Source: an uncultured Clostridia bacterium
GTDB taxonomy: Bacteria > Bacillota > Clostridia > Christensenellales > Borkfalkiaceae
Length of the DNA: 63,856 nucleotides
Direction of reading: 5' to 3'
Assembly (NCBI GenBank): GCA_944342025.1
Contig: CALVMD010000009.1
Location: forward strand, 1 to 63,856
Shown here: in pieces, positions 58,331 through 63,856 of the stretch
Layout: every line of letters starts with the position of its first letter
How positions within the stretch are numbered: position 1 is the stretch's first letter
Notes under the pieces: generated by a model
The model's database searches: none
What the model was told of the DNA's origin: nothing
The model's input: only the letters and a program-made list of their open reading frames with translations
Program-made: the position numbers and the translations under genes

Positions 58331-60143
58331 TCTTTTTTCCGCCGAAATGTTTTTTTAACGATATACAGGCCGCCGCACAGGCGACCGCCAAAGCGCAGAC
58401 GGCAAACCATCTCCCCAAGACGATCGCGCCGTAAACGGCATAGGCGAGCGCGAAAGCCGTACCCGTCTGCACGGCCGCGTTGACGAGGGCGCACTTCCAC
58501 CCGAGTTCGCGCGCCGACGCCGCGATCGCGGAGACACACGGCGAACAGGCGAGCAGAAATGCCGTAAAGGCGATCGCAGACGCCGTGCTCATCGCGGACG
58601 ACAGATCGCTCCCGTAAAAGACGGACAGCATGCCCGCCACGCTCTCCTTTGCGATCAGCCCCGTAAGAGCGGACAGGGCGACCTGCCAGTCGGTGATCCC
58701 CATGGGATAAAAAAGATATCTGAACGCGCCGCAGAAAGTTTCCGCCATGCACCCCGCACCGCCCGTGCCCACATAGGCGAAGGAAAGGTCAAACGACAGA
58801 AAGAACCACATGACGATGAGAACCGCCGCGACGACCGTTACGATCTTTATTATAAACTGTTTGAGATAAAATAGCAACGATTTTGCGACCAGGCGGAAAG
58901 ACGGCACTTGCAGCCGCGCGATCTCCATGACGAAATCTCCGCCTGCGGGGCGCACCTTTTTCAGAAGAAACGCCGCCGCAAACGCGAGTGCGGCGCCGCC
59001 CAGATAGATGAGGACGAGAGCGGGAAACGGGTGATTGAAAAAGCTCGAAGCGACCGCGAGAAAAACGGGCATCTTCGCGCTGCAAGGAATATACGGGAGA
59101 ATCAGGATCGCCCGCCGCTGCAGCCGCTCGTTTTCCAATCCCCTCGTCGTGAGTATGGCCGCGGCGCTGCACCCGAACCCCATGAGAACGGAAAACGCCG
59201 CCCTGCCCGTCAGCCCGACTTTGCGGAAGATCCCGTCCGTCATGAACGCGAGAGCAGACATATATCCGCTCTCTTCCATCAGAAAAAGAGCAAAATACAG
59301 CACGGCGATCTGCGGCAGAAAGGAAAGCAGCATCCCGAGCCCCGAAAAGAGCGCCGACACAAACCCTGCGGCGGCCGCCGCGCCGCCCGCATCCAACACG
59401 AACGAGGACAGCCGCCCGCCACCTTCGGCAAAAGCGGCTTCGATGAGATCTTTCAGTATAACGCCCGGCATATGCTCGGCAAAAGCGAAAAAGAATACCG
59501 CCAAAAAAGTTATAAAAAAGAGCGGAATGGCGACATACGGACGATACAGCCACTTTTCCGCGCGGCTTTCGCGGTACGAACCGCCCGACCACGCCTCGGC
59601 AAAGAGGTCTTGCCTGATCTGCGCAGAAGAAGCGTGCAAACCGGAAAACAGCCATTCGCCTAAAAAAGTTTTCAGCCTTTTTATATCCGCGCGGCTGTGC
59701 GCATTGACGCACAGAACGGGCACGCCGAGCGCCCGAGCCAGTTTGCTTTCGTCCGCATGTCCGCCGCGCTTTGCGAGAAGATCGCACATGGTCACGACGA
59801 GAACGGTCTTTTCCGACATCTGCGCGGCATCGGCAAGCAGCCCAAGCGAGCGAGGCAGCGTGAGGGCGTCCGCAACGACGATGGCCGCGCCGTGCGTGTT
59901 TTCGATCTCGGCGCGGGCGCAGCGCTCCTCCATATTCGGCGCACCGAGAGAATATATGCCGGGAAGATCGGCAACGACCGCCCTTTTCCCCCCGAATACG
60001 GCCGTCCGCTCGGTCACGCCAACCGTGACGCCGTGCCAGTTCCCCGTTTTCGCATGCCCGCCCGTCAACGCGTTGAAAAGGGTCGACTTGCCGCAATTCG
60101 GATTACCGACGAGCAAGACGCGCGGCGCGTTCTTTTCGTTCAT
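58083..60143 (-). CDS. feoB: Ferrous iron transporter FeoB, with anomalous C-terminal frame
   Basis: The N-terminal G-protein domain has GNPNCGKST (13-21), the switch Thr40 and DLPGIYS (59-65). The membrane domain has the Gate motifs ILILPYIPCSAKMPVFL and LACSPCVSAI. GGGAGG at the start, which overlaps feoA by 4 bp. As sequenced, the frame runs 686 codons, and its last 83 codons overlap the 5-prime end of the next gene, with compositionally unlike, Arg-rich sequence. Just before that lies TTA AAA AAA CAT (58358-58347), an A-AAA-AAA slippery heptamer; a -1 shift there gives a 605-aa protein ending TFRRKKE with a TGA at 58329-58327 that abuts the GTG start of the downstream gene. Either frameshifting or a one-base deletion in A7 is likely. 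Confidence 0.88.
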   Translation of the reverse strand: MNEKNAPRVLLVGNPNCGKSTLFNALTGGHAKTGNWHGVTVGVTERTAVFGGKRAVVADLPGIYSLGAPNMEERCARAEIENTHGAAIVVADALTLPRSLGLLADAAQMSEKTVLVVTMCDLLAKRGGHADESKLARALGVPVLCVNAHSRADIKRLKTFLGEWLFSGLHASSAQIRQDLFAEAWSGGSYRESRAEKWLYRPYVAIPLFFITFLAVFFFAFAEHMPGVILKDLIEAAFAEGGGRLSSFVLDAGGAAAAAGFVSALFSGLGMLLSFLPQIAVLYFALFLMEESGYMSALAFMTDGIFRKVGLTGRAAFSVLMGFGCSAAAILTTRGLENERLQRRAILILPYIPCSAKMPVFLAVASSFFNHPFPALVLIYLGGAALAFAAAFLLKKVRPAGGDFVMEIARLQVPSFRLVAKSLLFYLKQFIIKIVTVVAAVLIVMWFFLSFDLSFAYVGTGGAGCMAETFCGAFRYLFYPMGITDWQVALSALTGLIAKESVAGMLSVFYGSDLSSAMSTASAIAFTAFLLACSPCVSAIAASARELGWKCALVNAAVQTGTAFALAYAVYGAIVLGRWFAVCALAVACAAACISLKKHFGGKKSEKIHGRGACRAQRLHRQRISAGFVRLFAPAAGQRDPRQRTKDGQKRNACPRGRGRLFYHPEGGIPRVFRCRVRGREYLRRR

Positions 60144-60373
60144 TCCGTCTCCTCCCGTTCGCATTCGATACGGGCGGCGATCCCCTTGCGCACGGCAAGC
60201 CGCACGCCGCCTGCTTCCAGCATAAGGCTGCCGCCGAACGGCGCACGGCGCACGAGCGTGACATGCGCACCCGCATACACGTTCAGCAACGCGAGTCGCC
60301 CTTCGATGTTTTTTCCCGCGCAAACGCAGGTAACGTGCGCACTCTCTCCCTCTTTCAGGTCGCTTACATTCAT
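60140..60373 (-). CDS. feoA: Ferrous iron transport accessory protein FeoA
   Basis: A 77-aa SH3-like protein (MNVSDLKEGESAHVTCV, then RLALLNVYAGAHVTLVRRAP and RLAVRKGIAARIECE). It assists FeoB. The stop overlaps the feoB start (ATGA). A TATAGT lies six nucleotides upstream of the ATG and there is no ribosome binding site, so it may be leaderless, although the -35 region is weak. Confidence 0.9.
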   Translation of the reverse strand: MNVSDLKEGESAHVTCVCAGKNIEGRLALLNVYAGAHVTLVRRAPFGGSLMLEAGGVRLAVRKGIAARIECEREETE

Positions 60374-60379
60374 AAATTT

Positions 60380-60385
60380 ACTATA
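60380..60385 (-). promoter_or_regulatory. Candidate -10 box of feoAB
   Basis: TATAGT, read leftward, 6 nt before the feoA ATG. The -35 (GAATAA, 60408-60403, 17 nt away) is poor, implying activation or a wrong assignment. Confidence 0.4.
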
Positions 60386-60448
60386 TGAACCGCAGAAGCG
60401 CGTTATTCTTACCGCCTCGCCTTCAAAATACTGAAAATCAAATAATAT

Positions 60449-60462
60449 TCGACAATTGTTGA
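60449..60462. promoter_or_regulatory. Inverted repeat between feoA and the membrane protein gene
   Basis: TCGACAATTGTTGA is palindromic at six of seven base-pair positions and lies in the shared upstream region of the divergent genes; possible metalloregulator site. Confidence 0.35.
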
Positions 60463-60509
60463 CATTTAGTCGAAAGTTTTCACTTTGTTCACAAAATGAT
60501 CAAATCGGC

Positions 60510-60538
60510 TTGAAATTTGCAAAGGTCTATGATAAAAT
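60510..60538 (+). promoter_or_regulatory. Promoter of the small membrane protein gene
   Basis: TTGAAA (60510-60515), 17 nt, TAAAAT (60533-60538). Confidence 0.75.
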
Positions 60539-60570
60539 AATGGTAACGATAATCTATCGGAGGATATGAT

Positions 60571-61086
60571 ATGGCAAAAAAGAAATCACTGATGATGTTC
60601 ATCCCCGGCGCGATCGCCTGCGTTTTGGGCATCGTCGCATTCTGCATGATGTTCCTTCAGGCAGTACATTTCAGCGCGAATGACGGAGGGATCTCCATCA
60701 CGCTCGAAGAGGTCGGATACACGGGCGCACAGCTTGCTTTCGGCTATGAGGAAGAAGTTCTTAGCGCTTCCAGAACGATCCTGAACTTCAATATCATGAC
60801 CACGCTCGCGTTTTTCCTGCCGCTCATCGGCGGCGTACTCGCCCTGATCTTCAAAAACGGATTTATCACGAAGATCGTGACCACCGCCTGCTTTGTGGTC
60901 GGCGCGGTTTTCCTGTTCTGCACGGTCGCTTTCATGCCCGTCGGATTGCCCGAAGCGAGCAAAGACGCTTTCGACGCATCCATGTGGGCGCTGTCCGCAG
61001 GCCCCATCGTGGCGGGCGTCCTGTCCATCATCGGAGCAGTCGTCTGCTTCTTCAAAGGCACCATCGCAAAAGCGCTCACTCGCTGA
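60571..61086 (+). CDS. Four-helix small membrane protein of unknown function
   Basis: A 171-aa protein with four predicted membrane helices (FIPGAIACVLGIVAFCMMFL, LAFFLPLIGGVLALIF, IVTTACFVVGAVFLFCTVAF, AGPIVAGVLSIIGAVVCFF) separated by short loops; the first extracytoplasmic loop is about 45 residues. No known family recognised. GGAGG 8 nt before the ATG. Monocistronic with a terminator at 61105. Confidence 0.75.
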   Translation: MAKKKSLMMFIPGAIACVLGIVAFCMMFLQAVHFSANDGGISITLEEVGYTGAQLAFGYEEEVLSASRTILNFNIMTTLAFFLPLIGGVLALIFKNGFITKIVTTACFVVGAVFLFCTVAFMPVGLPEASKDAFDASMWALSAGPIVAGVLSIIGAVVCFFKGTIAKALTR

Positions 61087-61099
61087 ATCCCAACACGAC

Positions 61100-61134
61100 A
61101 AAAAAAGGAAGTCTTTCAGGACTTCCTTTTTTTT
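61100..61134. terminator. Bidirectional terminator
   Basis: AAGGAAGTC and GACTTCCTT surround a 6-nt loop, flanked by A8 and T8 runs, between converging genes. Confidence 0.92.
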
Positions 61135-61170
61135 GCCTTACATTGCCTCCGTCTGTGCAAATCATAACAT

Positions 61171-62022
61171 TCATTTATGCACTTTAAGGGCATGCAGCAT
61201 TTTTACGAACGCGGGGTCGAAATGATCGACGATCTCGCTGCGGCCCGTGTCGAGCGGCTCGATGGCGCGCATATCCTCGTCACTGAGCGTAAAATCCCAG
61301 ATCGCGAGATTTTCTTTCATCCGCTCTTTATGCGTCGTTTTGGGAATGACCGCAATGCCGCGCTGAACGCTCCACCTGAGTGCGACCTGCGCCGCGCTCT
61401 TGCCGTACTTTTTGCCGATCGCCGTAAGCACGGGATGGGTAAAGATTCCGAACTTTCCCTCGGCAAGCGATCCCCATGCCTGCGGTACGACGCCGAACTC
61501 TTTCATTGTGTCGAGATTTTTCTGCTGTTGGAAAAACGGATGTATTTCGACCTGATTGAGCATTGGTTTGACTTCTGCGGTCAGGCAAAGATCGGCAATG
61601 ACGTGCGGATAACAATTCGCCATACCGATCGCGCGGAGTTTGCCCTCTTTCAGCCCCTCTTCCAGCGCGCGCCAGCCGCCGTAATAATCTCCCATCGGCT
61701 GATGCAGGAGCATGAGATCGAGATAATCGAACCCAAGTTCCGCAAGGGAACGGTCGATCGCCTTTTTCGTTTTTTCGTAACCGATATCCTGCACCCATAT
61801 TTTGCTGGTCACGAAAACCTCTTCCCGTTTCAGTCCGCTCTCGCGCACCGCCTCGCCCACGGCGCGCTCGTTCATGTACGCCGCCGCCGTATCGACCATG
61901 CGATAACCGCACTCGAAGGCATCCAGAAGGACGCGCTTCGCCTCTTTATGATCGGGGATCTGAAAGACACCGAATCCTTCCTGCGGCATTCTGACCCCGT
62001 TGGAAAATGTCACATATTCCAT
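61171..62022 (-). CDS. Aldo/keto reductase (AKR5-like) A
   Basis: A 283-aa oxidoreductase with Asp, Tyr, Lys and His catalytic residues (MVDTAAAYMNERAVGEAV, VTSKIWVQD, LMLLHQPMGDYYGG) and the C-terminal NADPH region VIPKTTHKERMKENL. Similar to 2,5-diketo-D-gluconate reductase type enzymes. AAGGAG precedes the ATG. Cotranscribed with a paralogue and a TetR regulator, so it probably handles a stress or xenobiotic aldehyde. Confidence 0.9.
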   Translation of the reverse strand: MEYVTFSNGVRMPQEGFGVFQIPDHKEAKRVLLDAFECGYRMVDTAAAYMNERAVGEAVRESGLKREEVFVTSKIWVQDIGYEKTKKAIDRSLAELGFDYLDLMLLHQPMGDYYGGWRALEEGLKEGKLRAIGMANCYPHVIADLCLTAEVKPMLNQVEIHPFFQQQKNLDTMKEFGVVPQAWGSLAEGKFGIFTHPVLTAIGKKYGKSAAQVALRWSVQRGIAVIPKTTHKERMKENLAIWDFTLSDEDMRAIEPLDTGRSEIVDHFDPAFVKMLHALKVHK

Positions 62023-62034
62023 GATACGTTCTCC

Positions 62035-62880
62035 TTATTTTTGTCCGTCCATGTCGGGATACATGCCCGCATACGCCTCTTCCTGTTCGGACGTCGCGTT
62101 ATAATAGCGTATATTCTTGTCCAGCGCCGCGATCTTTTCCATTTCTTCGTCCGTCAGCGCAAAATCGAAAATATCTGCATTGGCGCGGATATGATCGGGA
62201 TTGGCGGAGCCGGGGATCACGATGAACCCTTTCTGCGTATGCCAGCGCAGGATGATCTGTGCGGGCGTTTTGCCGTACTTTTCCGCAAGAGATACAAAAA
62301 TCTCTTCTTGCATCAGTTTTTTGTCGCCGTGGCCGAGCGGGTACCACGCCATAAGTCGGGTCCCGAAAGGTGCAAGCGCCTGCATCGTCTCCTTTTGCGT
62401 GCAATACGGGTGCGCCTCCAGCTGAATCACGTGCGGCATGATCTCGGCAGCGTCCAAAAGTTTTTGCAGTTTTTCGCCGTGGAAGTTGGAAATGCCGATC
62501 GATCTCGCTTTCCCCTCTCTATACGCTTTTTCCAGCTGTCTGTACCCTGCGATGTAATCGCCCGCCGGCTGATGGATAAACAGGAGATCGACGTAGTCGG
62601 TACCGAGCCTTTCCAAAGTTTTTTCTACGGCGTCGTCCGCTTTATAGACGGTAGGCCAGAGTTTTGTGCTTAAAAAGATCTCGTCTCTCTTCACGCCAGA
62701 CTTTTTCATCGCCCTGCCAACCGCTTTTTCATTGACGTAAGCGTTGGCGGTGTCGATCAATCTGTACCCGTCGCCGAGCGCCGCGATCACCGATTTTTCT
62801 GCCTGATCGGGCGTAAGCAAAAAAGTTCCGATTCCGAGCGCGGGGATCTCGGCCCCGTTGCTCAATGTGAATTTCAGCAT
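62035..62880 (-). CDS. Aldo/keto reductase (AKR5-like) B
   Basis: A 281-aa paralogue of the downstream enzyme with the same motifs (LIDTANAYVNEKAVGRAMKK, LSTKLWPTVY, LLFIHQPAGDYIAGYRQ, VIPGSANPDHIRANADIFDF). The start at 62880 has AAGGAG and family sequence; an in-frame upstream extension is not conserved. 12 nt before the second reductase gene and 19 nt after tetR. Confidence 0.9.
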   Translation of the reverse strand: MLKFTLSNGAEIPALGIGTFLLTPDQAEKSVIAALGDGYRLIDTANAYVNEKAVGRAMKKSGVKRDEIFLSTKLWPTVYKADDAVEKTLERLGTDYVDLLFIHQPAGDYIAGYRQLEKAYREGKARSIGISNFHGEKLQKLLDAAEIMPHVIQLEAHPYCTQKETMQALAPFGTRLMAWYPLGHGDKKLMQEEIFVSLAEKYGKTPAQIILRWHTQKGFIVIPGSANPDHIRANADIFDFALTDEEMEKIAALDKNIRYYNATSEQEEAYAGMYPDMDGQK

Positions 62881-62899
62881 TTTTATCAGACTCCTTATC

Positions 62900-63505
62900 T
62901 TAATTTTTTTTGATATACGGCGCAAACAGCCGTTCTGTCTGTTCGTCTGCAAATCTGCCGACCCAGTCTTTGGGCTCGAACGTTCCCCCCGACATGCACC
63001 AGCACGTCATCATCCCGTACAATTGGCTGATCAAAAGATGTGCGAGCGTCTCTACGGGCGTTTCCCCTGAAAGCTGCCCGACCTCCACGGCATCTTGCAG
63101 TATATTTTCCAGCATCGCGACGTCAAATTCATACTTCGACGGATAATTTTCGGGAAGATCCGCCGGATCGAGCACGTTTTTGATCCACTGCCTGCAAATC
63201 CGAATACCGCAGCGCTGCACGCCGTGCATGAATTTTTCACTGTAACGGCGCAGCTTTTCTGCCATACCGCTCTCCTTCATGGCCAGGATCTCTTCGCCCA
63301 CCGCAGAAAAATAGGCATAGCCTATATCCTGCACAACGTCTTCTTTCCTCTTGAAATAAACATAAAATGTCCCTTTCGCCACACCGCAAAAAGAAGTGAT
63401 GTCATCGACGGACACGTTATCGAATCCTTTCTCTGCAATCAGCTTCTCGGCCGCGTCTACGATCTTCTTTTTTGTCTCTTCCGCCGCCTGTCGTCTCTTG
63501 TTCAT
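62900..63505 (-). CDS. TetR-family transcriptional regulator
   Basis: A 201-aa repressor. The N-terminal helix-turn-helix (TKKKIVDAAEKLIAEKGFDN, then VSVDDITSFCGVAKGTFYVY) is followed by a helical ligand domain. AAGGAGG before the ATG at 63505. The promoter (63527-63555) is overlapped by a 39-bp palindrome (63536-63574), so autoregulation is likely, and the two aldo/keto reductases are cotranscribed targets. Confidence 0.92.
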   Translation of the reverse strand: MNKRRQAAEETKKKIVDAAEKLIAEKGFDNVSVDDITSFCGVAKGTFYVYFKRKEDVVQDIGYAYFSAVGEEILAMKESGMAEKLRRYSEKFMHGVQRCGIRICRQWIKNVLDPADLPENYPSKYEFDVAMLENILQDAVEVGQLSGETPVETLAHLLISQLYGMMTCWCMSGGTFEPKDWVGRFADEQTERLFAPYIKKN

Positions 63506-63526
63506 CTTTCTCCTCCTTGCGCGTAC

Positions 63527-63574
63527 ATTGTAGTACATTTATGACTTAAAGTCAATGACTTTAAGTCATAAATG
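63527..63574 (-). promoter_or_regulatory. tetR operon promoter with 39-bp palindromic operator
   Basis: TTGACT (63555-63550), 17 nt, TACAAT (63532-63527), read leftward. A perfect palindrome 63536-63574 (half-site CATTTATGACTTAAAGTCA) spans the -35 and spacer, an ideal repressor position. Confidence 0.88.
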
Positions 63575-63679
63575 CTGATATTTTTTTCATTTGCATGAAA
63601 ACCGCGAGCAAATCGCCCGGAACGCCTCTTCGGCGCTTCAAAACATCACATTCACAAGATTGACAATGAAAACGGCAAC

Positions 63680-63723
63680 GGGCATAAAATGAAAAAAAAC
63701 AAATTTTTTTTCATTTTATGCCC
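63680..63723. repeat. Perfect 20-bp AT-rich hairpin
   Basis: GGGCATAAAATGAAAAAAAA pairs completely with its complement across a 4-nt loop (CAAA). It lies between the tetR operator and the tRNA promoter; may insulate the two. The 63575-63679 stretch shows nothing else. Confidence 0.8.
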
Positions 63724-63731
63724 TAAAACAT

Positions 63732-63760
63732 TTGAAATTTTTTTGATTTTGCTATATACT
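63732..63760 (+). promoter_or_regulatory. Promoter of tRNA-Ala
   Basis: TTGAAA (63732-63737), 17 nt, TATACT (63755-63760), about 20 nt before the tRNA. Confidence 0.8.
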
Positions 63761-63780
63761 ATTAAAGCACTTTGAAATGC

Positions 63781-63856
63781 GGGGATGTAGCTCACCCGGT
63801 AGAGCGATACGTTCGCAACGTATAGGTAGTCAGTTCGAGTCTGATCATCTCCACCA
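63781..63856 (+). tRNA. tRNA-Ala (anticodon CGC)
   Basis: A 76-nt gene with encoded CCA ending at the last base of the window. The acceptor stem GGGGATG/CATCTCC includes the alanine identity pair G3-U70. The anticodon stem ATACG/CGTAT encloses loop TTCGCAA (anticodon CGC), and the T arm is GTCAG-TTCGAGT-CTGAT. All arms pair. Confidence 0.95.

Noticed and set aside
1-63856. CRISPR arrays, rRNA genes, insertion-sequence transposases, prophage structural genes
   Set aside because: None seen: no regularly spaced direct repeats, no rRNA-like stretches, no DDE transposase or phage structural protein among the readable frames.

Overview
The window is a piece of an anaerobic, spore-forming Clostridia-type (Bacillota) genome with roughly balanced base composition. 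Evidence for this is a sporulation sigma-G factor, YunB and YlmC/YmxH-like sporulation proteins, T-box leaders in front of pheST and ileS, an Lpl-type sugar ABC transporter, AGGAGG-type ribosome binding sites, consensus sigma-A promoters and a ferredoxin-linked indolepyruvate oxidoreductase. A gut commensal is plausible; no species is claimed.

Left end (1-6.7 kb). A CydD-like ABC exporter gene runs off the window and is translationally coupled to a YgbA-family protein. Their upstream region carries three copies of a GTTC-N8-GAAC palindrome around two opposed promoters. Next comes a recombinase-rich accessory stretch: an invertase-type serine recombinase, a zinc ribbon and a DtxR-like regulator, a 50-aa protein, a sigma-like protein preceded by a nested inverted repeat, a 119-aa resolvase-like protein without its catalytic serine, and a 532-aa large serine recombinase.

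Carbohydrate block (6.8-28.3 kb). Separate units encode a GH13 amylase-family enzyme, a lipoprotein, a GH51 arabinofuranosidase, and an aldo/keto reductase with an esterase. An 11-kb minus-strand operon (27.4 down to 16.4 kb) then encodes a solute-binding protein, two permeases, a 739-aa lipoprotein, an Asp-box (sialidase-fold) lipoprotein, two uroporphyrinogen-decarboxylase-fold proteins with HxCG motifs, and a GH2 glycosidase. A divergent AraC-type regulator, apparently frameshifted, faces this operon. Sporulation genes (ylmC-like, sigG) and a membrane-anchored XRE regulator sit between the blocks.

Core block (28.4-60.4 kb). This holds a SpoU methyltransferase, an aryl-acetate unit (two phenylacetate-CoA ligases, IorAB, an ACT protein), pheST with a T-box, yunB, an AEC transporter, a large surface protein, an ileS operon with a T-box, a CBS protein, a CN-hydrolase-like pseudoenzyme, KtrB/KtrA potassium uptake, a ketopantoate-reductase-like protein, Pgi, a glycerol-1-phosphate dehydrogenase with a TIM-barrel epimerase, a thioesterase, an RluA-like synthase, and FeoAB.

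Right end (60.5-63.9 kb). A small membrane protein is followed by a TetR regulator with two aldo/keto reductases under a 39-bp palindromic operator. A tRNA-Ala(CGC) gene ends exactly at the window edge.

Two themes stand out. Several genes (araC, spoU, the G1P dehydrogenase, feoA and possibly a 41-aa ORF) have their -10 box 5-6 nt before the ATG and no Shine-Dalgarno sequence, suggesting leaderless mRNAs. Two genes (araC, feoB) show single-base frame problems at short homopolymers; in feoB this coincides with a canonical A-AAA-AAA slippery site. All functional calls come from reading the sequence; no database search was run.
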